DNA of 37,254 nt. It comes from an uncultured Butyrivibrio sp. (GTDB taxonomy: Bacteria; Bacillota; Clostridia; Lachnospirales; Lachnospiraceae). The first letter of the stretch is position 1. Each line of letters opens with the position of its first letter. Location of the stretch: contig CAJTON010000031.1 in NCBI GenBank assembly GCA_910577605.1, positions 1 to 37,254 on the forward strand, in the 5' to 3' direction. The position numbers were made by a program, and so were the translations under genes. Below, one piece after another: positions 7,211 through 15,666 of the stretch. A model generated the notes under the pieces. The model ran no database searches. It was not told where the DNA came from and saw nothing but the letters and a program-made list of their open reading frames with translations.

Positions 7211-8620
7211 TTACGATAAATCGGCGCGCTCATAAAACACATTATTTTTTCCAAAATACTTATTGTTGCCGAGCTGACCATTGCCGTAGGCAGCCTTCAA
7301 TTGTGTCGTACTGGTTATCTCTCCGTAATTTGACAGATATACTCGCTTAAGTTTTTTATCAGTGCTGTTCTTCTCTTTTTTATATAATACTCCATCTTTC
7401 TTATATATACTGTTATATGCCGAATCTACGGAGCAGAAAAAAGTACAGCCGTCATAACATGAAAGATGATATACCAGAGGCGCGTCATCATATAATCTTC
7501 TCGCGTTTTCCAACGCCTGCGACATCACCGAAGTCCCTGAATACTTCATCATCTCTTCATATGTAAAATCAACATATGCCTCAAAAGCGCCCTTCGCCGT
7601 CACAAGCTCATACGCCGTTCTTCCTCCGTAAAGTATCTGGGGATTGCTTGAATGCATCCTGTTCTGTATCACCTGCGCAACTCCCAACTGGTCTATGACA
7701 TTGTCATATGATTCTCCGAATATCACAGTGGCTATGGTCTTGATCTGCTCCTCCTTAGATGGCGCTGCAGCATATGCCGACACTCCGCCGTCCGAATAGA
7801 AATCGTTTATCTGCGTGATAAGCTCGGCACTGTATCCGTACTGTTCGATAAGCGGCTCCATTTCCTCCATGCTTTTTCCGTCTATGAATCTGTCCTTTTT
7901 CGGGTCAAAATATCTGCCGCTGTACTTCCAGCCCGTTTCATCGTCGCAATACCATCCGTTGTATCTGATTTTATTTATGTTTCCGATAAAATCAGGGTCA
8001 GAAGCAACTTCAACGCCTTCTTTTGAGACCTTATAAATTCCTTCCAATATCCCGCATGAATATGTATACTTTGCGACCGTTTCCTCTCCATACATAATTC
8101 CGGTAATCAGACCGTCCTCTATCTCATATTTATATTCTTTGCCTTCATAAATCAAGCCGCGCGGATCGACTTCCTCGTAAAGATAAATCACCTCTTTGTT
8201 TCCGTCATATTCGCGAATAACGTTTCCCCATTCGTCATATTCAAAATATGTCGTATCTCCGTTCACCGTTTTTGAGACGCGACGCAGCTTACCGTCATAT
8301 CCGTAATCAATTACCGTTCCGTTTTTCCTTACGCCTGTGAGCACATCGTAAAACGCGTCGGAAACATACCGCCACGCCAGTCTGCAGTCGTCGTATACAG
8401 GGTCGGAATTAACAGACTTGATTACTCTGTCCGCGTTAAAACAATTCTGCGCAAAGCTATACTCGTCGATCTGTGAAAGCAATTCCAGCACAGCTTCATC
8501 CGGATCGTCTGTATTTTCGTCTGCGGCTGATGCGCGGGCAGTTACCGTACAGTCCAAAAACATACATATCACAAGTGCCAGTGACAATAGAAATTTTACA
8601 AAGTTATTTTTACTATGCAT
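7211..8620 (-). CDS. Secreted Rhs/YD-repeat protein with SleB-like cell wall hydrolase domain
   Basis: Exported protein of 469 residues. Residues 1-31 form a signal peptide ending near TARASA. Residues about 105-150 hold YD-type repeats (FEYDEWGNVIREYDG). Residues about 216-245 match the Rhs core (IRYNGWYCDDETGWKYSGRY then FDPKKDRFID). A short linker leads to a C-terminal domain from about 290 with ATVIFGESYDN, AQVIQNRMHSSNP and a GAFEAY segment, the order seen in SleB/CwlJ-type hydrolases (Hydrolase_2), where the Glu in the GES motif (303) would be catalytic. It would cleave peptidoglycan outside the cell. It is far shorter than true Rhs toxins and cannot form their shell. A strong promoter precedes it. 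The hydrolase assignment rests on motifs only. Confidence 0.78.
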   Translation of the reverse strand: MHSKNNFVKFLLSLALVICMFLDCTVTARASAADENTDDPDEAVLELLSQIDEYSFAQNCFNADRVIKSVNSDPVYDDCRLAWRYVSDAFYDVLTGVRKNGTVIDYGYDGKLRRVSKTVNGDTTYFEYDEWGNVIREYDGNKEVIYLYEEVDPRGLIYEGKEYKYEIEDGLITGIMYGEETVAKYTYSCGILEGIYKVSKEGVEVASDPDFIGNINKIRYNGWYCDDETGWKYSGRYFDPKKDRFIDGKSMEEMEPLIEQYGYSAELITQINDFYSDGGVSAYAAAPSKEEQIKTIATVIFGESYDNVIDQLGVAQVIQNRMHSSNPQILYGGRTAYELVTAKGAFEAYVDFTYEEMMKYSGTSVMSQALENARRLYDDAPLVYHLSCYDGCTFFCSVDSAYNSIYKKDGVLYKKEKNSTDKKLKRVYLSNYGEITSTTQLKAAYGNGQLGNNKYFGKNNVFYERADLS

Positions 8621-8677
8621 AGCCCCGTCCTTTCATAAATAATGCTTATCCATGTTTTATAGATTTTCTCTACTTGT

Positions 8678-8706
8678 ATAATATTGCTATTCTGTCCACA
8701 TGTCAA
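8678..8706 (-). promoter_or_regulatory. Sigma-A promoter for the Rhs/hydrolase-lipoprotein unit
   Basis: Minus strand TTGACA (8706-8701), 17-base spacer, TATTAT (8683-8678), about 58 bases upstream of the ATG. Near-consensus. Confidence 0.75.
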
Positions 8707-8739
8707 GCGTATCGCTGTATATTTAATAAAAATGTAATA

Positions 8740-8771
8740 AACAAAAACGGCAGGACTATATCCCGCCGTTT
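8740..8771 (-). terminator. Intrinsic terminator after merR
   Basis: On the minus strand AAACGGC pairs with GCCGTTT (8771-8765 with 8751-8745), extended inward by three more pairs after one mismatch, and is followed by a T-rich tract. It ends the merR transcript 16 bases after its stop codon. Confidence 0.8.
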
Positions 8772-8786
8772 CAACCGTTCATATTT

Positions 8787-9452
8787 CTATATTCTTCTTT
8801 TGCGTTTCCTTTTCCAGCCGCGCCCCTCGCTGTAAGCCGCCGCCTCACGGCTGCTGCGCTGACAGCTTCGTATCGCCTCGTCAAGCTTTTTGAATCTTTC
8901 GTCCTCCGATTCTTCTTTAAGGCGCAGAAGATAGTCCATTTCCTTTATAACCTTTTCGCTGACACTGTAACTTATCCCGTCCTGCAGGACCACGTTGTTT
9001 TCACGCAGAGATTCCGTGACGATTCCCCCGATTATCGCCCTGAACTGCTCAAGCTTGTCCATATGCGCCGGCTCTCGCTCCGGCGTTACGGAAGCGGACA
9101 CCGCCGTACTTTCCACACAGGAAACCGCGCCTTCGGATTCCTGCGGTCTGTCAGACGTTGTCTTTTCAGCCTCCGCCGTCTCAGGCAGCGTTTCCGGTTT
9201 CGTGTCGTCAAGCTTAAGATTTAGCTCGCTCTTCCCCTCCAGCTCCGATTTTATCGCCTTGAGCTGATAGCCCTTTTCCTTAAGCTCTTTTATTTTACAG
9301 AAAAGCTTTATATGCTCCTCGGTATAATAACGGTGTCCAAGCTCGTTGCGCGGAATTTTAAGACCAAGCTCGTCCTCCCAATATCTTAAAACATGCGATT
9401 CAAGACCGGTCCGCGCCGAGGTTTCGGAAATTATGTATCGTCTGTCGCCCAT
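8787..9452 (-). CDS. MerR family helix-turn-helix protein with basic C-terminal tail
   Basis: DNA-binding protein of 221 residues. The first 70 residues are a MerR winged helix: YIISETSARTGLESHVLRYW, followed by the wing GHRYYTEEHIKLF and KEKGYQLKAIKSEL. A low-complexity Glu/Ser/Thr/Pro linker follows (about 75-135), then a helical, partly charged region, and the protein ends in a strongly basic tail (GWKRKRKRRI). The C-terminus has no recognisable ligand-binding domain, so this may be a DNA-organising MerR protein like RacA rather than an effector-controlled activator. The start at 9452 was chosen because AAGGGGC precedes it; the longer frame upstream runs back through the dnaB terminator and is not credible. 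Confidence 0.82.
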   Translation of the reverse strand: MGDRRYIISETSARTGLESHVLRYWEDELGLKIPRNELGHRYYTEEHIKLFCKIKELKEKGYQLKAIKSELEGKSELNLKLDDTKPETLPETAEAEKTTSDRPQESEGAVSCVESTAVSASVTPEREPAHMDKLEQFRAIIGGIVTESLRENNVVLQDGISYSVSEKVIKEMDYLLRLKEESEDERFKKLDEAIRSCQRSSREAAAYSEGRGWKRKRKRRI

Positions 9453-9537
9453 ATTACTGCCCCTTTTATAATTATTTCGTATATATATTACTACTTGTCC
9501 GCTTCTCTGTGGGCTGCAAACGTATGACGAATTGTTA

Positions 9538-9575
9538 CAAAAAAATACCGCAGCCGACATTTCCTCCGGCTGCGG
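9538..9575 (-). terminator. Intrinsic terminator after dnaB
   Basis: Perfect 9-base arms CCGCAGCCG (9548-9556) and CGGCTGCGG (9567-9575), followed on the minus strand by a run of seven T. It lies just after the dnaB stop codon, so merR has a separate transcript. Confidence 0.9.
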
Positions 9576-9583
9576 ACAAATTA

Positions 9584-10930
9584 CTATTTTGTTCGTTCCC
9601 TGTTTATCTCAAGATTGGCGAATTTTGTAAAATCGGCAATCCACGCAAGGGTTACTGTTCCGGTCGGACCATTCCTCTGCTTCGCTATGATAATATCAGC
9701 CTCGCCCTTACGGTCGGTATCCTTGTTGTAATATTCGTCCCTGTAAATGAACATTACCACATCCGCGTCCTGCTCTATTGCGCCCGATTCTCTCAGATCC
9801 GAAAGCATCGGTACTTTTTCTGGACGCGATTCCACGGCGCGGCTCAACTGCGAAAGAGCGATGACCGGCACGTTCAGCTCGCGCGCAAGCCCTTTGAGCG
9901 CGCGGGAAATTTCCGAGACCTCCTGTTGTCTGGATTCGCTTTTGCCGCCTCCCGTCATAAGCTGGATATAGTCAATAATTATAAGTCCGAGATTGTTATC
10001 CCTTTTGAGCTTGCGGCATTTGCCGCGCAGCTCGCCTATGGAGATTCCGGGCGTATCGTCTATTATAAGTCCGGACATTCCCACGTTTGAAGCACCCTCG
10101 GCAATGCTCGCCCATTCGGAGGGAGAAAGATTTCCCGTTCTTATATTCTTGGAATCGACCTTGGATTCCATAGAAATAATTCGGTTCACAAGCTGAAGCT
10201 TCGACATTTCCAGACTGAATATCGCCGTCGTAACGTCGTGCCTGACCGACACATTATGCGCGATGTTCAGTACAAATGCTGTTTTGCCCATTGACGGTCT
10301 TGCCGCGATAAGTATCAGATCCGAGTTCTGAAGCCCCGCCGTTTTATAATCCAGATCGGTAAAGCCCGTCGCGATTCCGGTTATTTTGCCGCCGGCGCTC
10401 GACGCCGCCTGCATGCGGTCAAGAGCTTCTATTACCACCTCTCCGATAGGCTGAAATTCCCCGCTACCTCCGGTCTGCGTTATCGCGTTTACGTTTTTTT
10501 CGGCGTTAAAAAGAACGTCGTCAAGCTCGTCCCTTCCGCCGTAGCAGCTTTCCTCTATGTCCTGCGCCGCCTTAATAAGCCTGCGCATAGTCGCTTTATC
10601 CTTAACTATTTTCGCGTAATGCCTGATATTAGCTGAGGTCGGAACCGAAGTAAGTATGTCGCGCAGAAAATCCATTCCCGAAATCTCCGGCGGCGCTCCG
10701 TTCTGTTTTACCTTCTCCTGAACCTGAATCAGATCCGCCGGCTTTCCCTCGGCGTAAAGCTGTGCTATCGCTTCAAAAAGGATCCCGTACTGTCCGGTAT
10801 AGAAATCATCTTTTATCAGCATATCCGAAGCGGCCGCCACCGCCTCCTTATCCATTAGCATCGAGCCGATAACTGCCTGCTCCGCCTCGACGCTGTGCGG
10901 CATTACACGCTTAACAAGCGCTTCATCCAT
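9584..10930 (-). CDS. dnaB: Replicative DNA helicase DnaB
   Basis: Hexameric replicative helicase that unwinds DNA ahead of the fork. It has 448 residues, the normal length. The N-terminal domain starts with PHSVEAEQAVIGSML, typical of DnaB. The RecA-like domain carries the Walker A loop ARPSMGKT (about 210-217), the Walker B strand LIIIDYIQLM and the QQEVSEISRALKGLA motif, with ALSQLSRAVESR downstream. It follows rplI by 25 bases, in the gdpP-rplI-dnaB order common in Firmicutes. The nearest ribosome-binding-like sequence, GAGAGG, lies 12 bases before the ATG, longer than usual. A terminator follows. Confidence 0.97.
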   Translation of the reverse strand: MDEALVKRVMPHSVEAEQAVIGSMLMDKEAVAAASDMLIKDDFYTGQYGILFEAIAQLYAEGKPADLIQVQEKVKQNGAPPEISGMDFLRDILTSVPTSANIRHYAKIVKDKATMRRLIKAAQDIEESCYGGRDELDDVLFNAEKNVNAITQTGGSGEFQPIGEVVIEALDRMQAASSAGGKITGIATGFTDLDYKTAGLQNSDLILIAARPSMGKTAFVLNIAHNVSVRHDVTTAIFSLEMSKLQLVNRIISMESKVDSKNIRTGNLSPSEWASIAEGASNVGMSGLIIDDTPGISIGELRGKCRKLKRDNNLGLIIIDYIQLMTGGGKSESRQQEVSEISRALKGLARELNVPVIALSQLSRAVESRPEKVPMLSDLRESGAIEQDADVVMFIYRDEYYNKDTDRKGEADIIIAKQRNGPTGTVTLAWIADFTKFANLEINRERTK

Positions 10931-10955
10931 TATAATAAGTATCCTCTCCGAAAAA

Positions 10956-11402
10956 CTATGCTTCTCTTACCTTGACAGTCAGTTTGGCAGTCACTTCCCT
11001 GTGGAGCTTAATATTCACGATTGAGGTTCCCACCGTCCTGATAGGCTCGTCAAGAGAAATTTTCTTCTTGTCTATCTCTATGCCGTTCTGCTCCTTAAAC
11101 GCCTGCGCGATTTCCTTCGTCGATACCGAGCCGAAGGTCCTGCCGTCCTTGCCTGATTTGATAGAAAGCTCGACGGAAAGCCCCTCGATCTTTGCGGCCA
11201 ATTCCTTAGCCTCCTCAAGCTGCTCCTTCGCCACCTTCTCCTCGTGCGCTTTCTGGAGCTTGAGATCGTTCATATTTCTGGCGTTTGCCTCGATTCCCAA
11301 CTTCTTGGGAAGTATAAAATTTCTCGCGTATCCGTCGCTGACCTCCACGGTCTGTCCTTTTTTGCCCAAAGACTTAACGTCCTGCAATAAAATAACTTTC
11401 AT
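10956..11402 (-). CDS. rplI: 50S ribosomal protein L9
   Basis: Large-subunit ribosomal protein of 148 residues. The N-terminal domain starts MKVILLQDVKSLGKKGQTVE and continues with SDGYARNFILPKKLGIEA, the L9 signature, followed by the long connecting helix (about 45-75) and the C-terminal RNA-binding domain ending near VTAKLTVKV. The start codon shares one base with the gdpP stop (TAATG), which points to translational coupling, and AGGAGG lies within the end of gdpP. It is the middle gene of the gdpP-rplI-dnaB operon. Confidence 0.98.
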   Translation of the reverse strand: MKVILLQDVKSLGKKGQTVEVSDGYARNFILPKKLGIEANARNMNDLKLQKAHEEKVAKEQLEEAKELAAKIEGLSVELSIKSGKDGRTFGSVSTKEIAQAFKEQNGIEIDKKKISLDEPIRTVGTSIVNIKLHREVTAKLTVKVREA

Positions 11403-13450
11403 TATATCGAACCCTCCTGTATCATCTGATCCAAAGTTTTTTTGATTAGCTCAATAGCCTGCTCCATATCCGTATCTTTAAGCTGCGCTCCCGCGATAGT
11501 CATATGACCGCCGCCGCCGAGTTTTTCCATAATAAGCTGCACGTTCACCTCGTCTATTGACCGCGCGCTTATATAGATTTCATTATTATAATAAGTAAGT
11601 ACAAAAGAAGCCTTTATTCCCGATATATTAAGCAGCTCGTTCGCCGCCTGCGCCCCGACGATTGTGGGACTCTGCAAGCCCGCGCTCGGACAGATCGATA
11701 TGGCAAAGCTGTCGCGGTAGACCTCGGAATGTCTTACAGCCTCCGCTTTCGCCTTGTACTCGGTCATGTCGCTCCTAAGAAGCTTGCGCACCCTTACAAT
11801 GTCCGCGCCGCATCTTCTGACAAACGCCGCCGCCTCAAAGGTACGCGCCCCCGCCTTGTTGGTGAAGTTGTTTGTATCTATGACGATTCCGGCATAGATC
11901 GTATCGGCTTCTATCGACTTTATTCTTATATTATCGCATATATACTGCAATATTTCCGCAACCATCTCGCAAGCCGAGGACGCGTACGGCTCGATGTAGG
12001 AAAGCGTCGCGCTCTCGACCGGCTCGCTGCCCTGCCTGTGGTGGTCGAACACGACCGTAGTCTTGCATTTGCCTATAAGCTCCGGACACTCCGTATAGCT
12101 TTTTCTGTTTACGTCAACGATTACAAGCAGCGTATTCGCCGTAACCTTTGTCAGCGCTTCGTCGCTCGTCACAAAAAAATCCTTGTCGTAATCCGCACTG
12201 TTTTTATATAAATCAACGATCGGCTGGAGGGAGGTCGTCACATCGTTCAGCACTATATTCGCCTTCTTGTCAAATACCCTTGCCGCCGCGTAAATGCCGA
12301 CTGCCGCTCCTACCGCGTCCACATCGCTTATCTTATGTCCCATTATCAGCACGTTGTCAGTCGCTTCAAGAAGCTCTCTGAGCGCGTGAGCTTTGACACG
12401 CGCCTTGACGCGCGTATTTTTTTCGACTGAATTGGTCTTGCCGCCGTAATATGTGACCTTGCTGCCTTCGCGCACCACTGCCTGATCACCGCCACGACCG
12501 AGCGCAAGGTCGATAGCCGCGCGCGCCATATCGTAATTATTCATAAACGTGCCGTTAAGCGCGCCGATTCCTATACTAAGAGTGACCGACATTTCGTTGC
12601 CGATATTGACGGATTTCACGTCCTCAAGCACGTTGAAGCGTCCCTCGCGGAGCTGCTCAAGATATTTATATCTGAACACGACCAGATATTTATCCTTCTC
12701 AAGTTTCTTGACGATTCCGTTGCCCGCCGATATGTATTTGTTTATTTTTCTGTCAACGAGCGCGACAAGAAGCGAACGTCGCACCTCGTCTATGCTGTCA
12801 AGCGCCTCGTCGTAATTGTCAATATATATAAGTCCCACAACGCCGCGCTCGTCGTGCAGCTCCCTGCGGCATTCGGTAATTTCCGTCTCATCAAAAAGAT
12901 ACACCGCATAGAGCTTGGCGTTCCCGTCAGTTATCATAAATCCGGTATCGCGGCTGATTCCCTCGGTATCGACCGCTTCTATCGTAAGCCTGTAATTTCT
13001 TTCGTTATATATAAGGCGCGTTTCGAGATTCGCTCCCATTATTATCTGCTCTAAATTCAGTTCCTCCGCTTCGGGAAAAATCGACGAAAGCGTATGGTGA
13101 TAGCTGTCCTTACTTATTATCTCAGCAAAAGCATTGTTCAGCCATATTATTTTACCGTCCCCGTCAAGAAGCCCGTACGGAACGACAAAATCGTCTATCA
13201 TTTTTTTCTGCATCTGAGCGTAGCCCGACGCAAAATCAATTATTCCTTTTACAAAAAAATTACGTTTCGTAAGCAAAAAAACAAGAAGCGCCAGCAGATA
13301 CAGAAGCAGCGCCGCAGTCAGCACGACCGCCGCACGAACGTTGATAAAATATACTCCTATATTCACAAGCGCAAAAAAAGCGGCGGCAAACACAGGCCAA
13401 AGCATATACGCTTTAAGCGCTCCTTTCATTTTACCTAACGGACTATTCAT
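11402..13450 (-). CDS. gdpP: Cyclic-di-AMP phosphodiesterase GdpP
   Basis: Membrane-bound enzyme that hydrolyses the second messenger c-di-AMP. It has 682 residues and the usual order: two transmembrane helices (about 15-60), a degenerate PAS domain (about 85-190), a degenerate GGDEF domain (about 200-325) and a DHH/DHHA1 phosphodiesterase module. In the DHH part, MGHKISDVDAVGAA (about 370-383), VDVN (Asp446) and FDHH (468-471) are the metal-binding motifs. GGGGHMTIAGA near the C-terminus is the DHHA1 signature. The gene heads the rplI-dnaB operon. c-di-AMP turnover links it to osmolyte and cell-wall homeostasis. Its leader is unusual (see 13451-13605). Confidence 0.95.
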   Translation of the reverse strand: MNSPLGKMKGALKAYMLWPVFAAAFFALVNIGVYFINVRAAVVLTAALLLYLLALLVFLLTKRNFFVKGIIDFASGYAQMQKKMIDDFVVPYGLLDGDGKIIWLNNAFAEIISKDSYHHTLSSIFPEAEELNLEQIIMGANLETRLIYNERNYRLTIEAVDTEGISRDTGFMITDGNAKLYAVYLFDETEITECRRELHDERGVVGLIYIDNYDEALDSIDEVRRSLLVALVDRKINKYISAGNGIVKKLEKDKYLVVFRYKYLEQLREGRFNVLEDVKSVNIGNEMSVTLSIGIGALNGTFMNNYDMARAAIDLALGRGGDQAVVREGSKVTYYGGKTNSVEKNTRVKARVKAHALRELLEATDNVLIMGHKISDVDAVGAAVGIYAAARVFDKKANIVLNDVTTSLQPIVDLYKNSADYDKDFFVTSDEALTKVTANTLLVIVDVNRKSYTECPELIGKCKTTVVFDHHRQGSEPVESATLSYIEPYASSACEMVAEILQYICDNIRIKSIEADTIYAGIVIDTNNFTNKAGARTFEAAAFVRRCGADIVRVRKLLRSDMTEYKAKAEAVRHSEVYRDSFAISICPSAGLQSPTIVGAQAANELLNISGIKASFVLTYYNNEIYISARSIDEVNVQLIMEKLGGGGHMTIAGAQLKDTDMEQAIELIKKTLDQMIQEGSI

Positions 13451-13605
13451 AAAATGCCTCTCTTCCTAGATTCCGGCCGCAACGCGACGTGCTGACTGCA
13501 ATCTGTCGGCTTGCCGCTCGCGGGCTTTCGCCATGTCAATACTGGCTTGCTTCGCAGTGCACGCTCGAATCCGCTTCGCGCCTTCTCGCTCGCGGGCTTG
13601 CGCTT
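13451..13605 (-). repeat. GC-rich leader with short direct repeats upstream of gdpP
   Basis: Between the predicted promoter and the gdpP ATG lie about 150 bases rich in CG dinucleotides. CGCTCGCGGGCTT occurs twice in exactly the same form (13515-13527 and 13587-13599, 72 bases apart), with related GGCTTGC words between. The composition differs sharply from the flanking DNA. A minus-strand frame of 85 codons crosses it but lacks a ribosome binding site and is low complexity, so I do not call it a gene. It could be a dispersed intergenic repeat or a structured 5' leader. Confidence 0.45.
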
Positions 13606-13614
13606 ATTATACCA
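13606..13614 (-). promoter_or_regulatory. Extended -10 promoter of the gdpP-rplI-dnaB operon
   Basis: Minus strand TGGTATAAT (13614-13606), an extended -10 with consensus hexamer. The -35 region is weak (TGGCAA at 17 bases). Predicted start near 13600. Confidence 0.55.
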
Positions 13615-13635
13615 TACTACCTCTTGTTTTGCCAT

Positions 13636-13671
13636 AAAAAATATTAACGGAGCCGACAAACGCCGGCTCCG
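13636..13671 (-). terminator. Intrinsic terminator of the carbohydrate ABC permease genes
   Basis: CGGAGCCG (13648-13655) pairs with CGGCTCCG (13664-13671). The minus strand continues TTAATATTTTTT. It lies about 30 bases after the last permease stop. Confidence 0.88.
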
Positions 13672-13700
13672 TCCGTAAAACCCACAAATATCTAAGAAAA

Positions 13701-14582
13701 TCACTCTTTTACCGCACCCAGCGCAATGCCGGAAACGATATGCTTTGAAAGAATTAAATACACAATGATAACCGGGAAGATCGAAAGCGCGATCATCATA
13801 TAAACCTGACCCATATCAAATTTCAGCCAGTCTGCGCTTCTTAACTGCGCGATAAGTATCGGCAGCGTCTTCATGTTCAGATCCTTTAACACCAAAGAAG
13901 GAGTAAAGTAGTTGTTCCAGCTGCTTACAAAGGAGAAGATAGCCTGCACCGCGATCGCCGGCTTCATAAGCGGAAGAACTATACCGTTGAAGGTTCTGAA
14001 CTCGCCCGAACCGTCTATTCTCGCCGCCTCGATAAGCGACAGCGGAAGCGCGCCCTCCATATACTGCTTCAGATAGAAGAAGGTTATCGGAGATGCTATC
14101 GACGGCAGGATGAGCGGCCAGAAGGTGTTCATCATGTGTAAATCGTCAACTAGGTTGATGAAACCGAGCGCGGTAACCTGCGTGGGAATCATCATGATCA
14201 TCAGTATGAATGTAAACAAAAACTTTTTAAGCTTAAAATCATACGCATGAAGCGCGTAAGCGGTCATCGTTGAAAAATATGTACACAATATAGCCGTACT
14301 CGCGGCGACGATCAAACTGTTCCTAAGTCCCTTAAACACGGGAAGCGTGCCGTTTATAACGTTTCTGAAGTTTATCGCCATCGTTTTTCCGGGAAGTGCC
14401 GAAAATCCCTGCGAAAGCTCGCTGTTGCTTCTTGTAGCGTTGACAAAAAGCACATAAAACCAAAACAGGCACAGCAATGAAATAATTATAAGTACGATAT
14501 ATGCTATCACCTTCCGGAGCGTAAGCGACGCACTTTTTTTGAGTTCGCCGTCAGGCGTTCCCTTGACATTCTTTTTCGCCAT
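13701..14582 (-). CDS. Carbohydrate ABC transporter permease (MalG/AraQ type)
   Basis: Inner-membrane permease of 293 residues with six hydrophobic segments. The cytoplasmic EAA loop EAARIDGSGEFRTF (about 185-198) followed by LPLMKPAI docks the ATPase and is characteristic of the MalG-like subunit of CUT1 importers. AGGAGG precedes the ATG. It follows the partner permease by 12 bases. There is no ATP-binding subunit in the cluster, which is common for CUT1 systems in Firmicutes that share an MsmK/MsmX-type ATPase. Substrate is inferred from the neighbouring GH94 enzyme to be cellobiose or another beta-glucoside. Confidence 0.94.
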   Translation of the reverse strand: MAKKNVKGTPDGELKKSASLTLRKVIAYIVLIIISLLCLFWFYVLFVNATRSNSELSQGFSALPGKTMAINFRNVINGTLPVFKGLRNSLIVAASTAILCTYFSTMTAYALHAYDFKLKKFLFTFILMIMMIPTQVTALGFINLVDDLHMMNTFWPLILPSIASPITFFYLKQYMEGALPLSLIEAARIDGSGEFRTFNGIVLPLMKPAIAVQAIFSFVSSWNNYFTPSLVLKDLNMKTLPILIAQLRSADWLKFDMGQVYMMIALSIFPVIIVYLILSKHIVSGIALGAVKE

Positions 14583-14594
14583 GATCTTACCCTC

Positions 14595-15536
14595 CTAATC
14601 TTCTTTCTTTCTGTACATGAGATAATATACCGAGAGACTCAGAACCGTCGTAATCACAAACAAAATTACTGAAAGCGCGCCGCCCAGTCCAAAGTTCTTG
14701 CTGTACAGATGCTTGTTCAGATACATGATAAGCGTCATTGAGGTACGGTTTATACCGCCGGAGCCGTCCGTAAGTATCTGCGGCACGTCGAACATTTGGA
14801 TACCGCCTATCAATGAAGTTATTATCACATATATGAGTATGGGCTTGAGCAGAGGAAGCGTGATCCTCGTAAATCTTTGCCATGAATTGGCTCCGTCGAC
14901 CTCTGCGGCCTCATAAAGAGACACATCGATTCCCATGATACCCGCCATGAGCAGTATCGTCGTATTTCCGAACCACATCAAAAAGTTCATGGCAGCCACA
15001 AGGCTTCTGGCTCCCCATATGTTATTTATAAAGTCGATTGGCTGTTTCAGGATTCCCATATTGACCAAAATATGATTGACAGGTCCATTTGCCGAGAACA
15101 GCGCGAAGAACAGCATCGAAAACGCCGATGCCATGATAAGGTTGGGAAGGTATATTACCGTCTTAAAAAAGGCGCTTCCCTTGATCTTAAGTCTCGTATC
15201 CGAAAACCACTGCGCTAATAACAACGATACCAAAATCTGCGGAATAAATCCCATTACCCACATAATAGCGGTGTTTCCGGAATATTTTAACAAGTCGGTC
15301 TTAAACAGCGTCACATAATTCTCTATGCCGACCCAGTTCGGTCCTATTACCTTACGACCGTCCCTGTAATATTCAAATAAACTGTTATAAAACGTATTCA
15401 CCAGCGGAACAAGCTGGAACATAAGAAAAGTTACGATAAACGGTATCAGAAATATGTAACCCCATTTATTATACCGTACCGCTCTTGCGTTCTTGCTCCT
15501 TCTCACCGCGGTGGCACCCTTCTGATTAGCTGCCAT
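14595..15536 (-). CDS. Carbohydrate ABC transporter permease (MalF/UgpA type)
   Basis: Partner permease of 313 residues. The N-terminus is basic, then GYIFLIPFIVTFLMFQLVP forms the first helix, typical of UgpA-like CUT1 subunits. The EAA loop YEAAEVDGANSWQRF lies at about 208-222, followed by TLPLLKP. The start at 15536 was chosen because TTAGGAG lies 7 bases upstream. A longer frame to 15656 would run back through the terminator hairpin before this gene. It is separated from the solute-binding protein by that terminator, so the permeases should be expressed at a lower level. Confidence 0.93.
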   Translation of the reverse strand: MAANQKGATAVRRSKNARAVRYNKWGYIFLIPFIVTFLMFQLVPLVNTFYNSLFEYYRDGRKVIGPNWVGIENYVTLFKTDLLKYSGNTAIMWVMGFIPQILVSLLLAQWFSDTRLKIKGSAFFKTVIYLPNLIMASAFSMLFFALFSANGPVNHILVNMGILKQPIDFINNIWGARSLVAAMNFLMWFGNTTILLMAGIMGIDVSLYEAAEVDGANSWQRFTRITLPLLKPILIYVIITSLIGGIQMFDVPQILTDGSGGINRTSMTLIMYLNKHLYSKNFGLGGALSVILFVITTVLSLSVYYLMYRKKED

Positions 15537-15612
15537 ACCTTCACTCCTAACAATAATCTCTGCGTACCATATACTTTTCCCTACAGAAATCCCGCCGGAT
15601 ATGTCTGTAAGG

Positions 15613-15646
15613 TAAAAAACATGCCTGCCCCAAAGAGCAGGCATGT
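15613..15646 (-). terminator. Intercistronic terminator between binding protein and permeases
   Basis: Perfect 10-base arms ACATGCCTGC (15619-15628) and GCAGGCATGT (15637-15646), followed on the minus strand by six T. It lies 20 bases after the binding-protein stop. Partial read-through would give binding protein in excess over permease. Confidence 0.88.
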
Positions 15647-15666
15647 CATAAGTCAATACCTTTTAA

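Noticed and set aside
13447..13704. 85-codon minus-strand open frame
   Set aside because: It spans the importer terminator and the gdpP promoter and leader; low complexity and no ribosome binding site.
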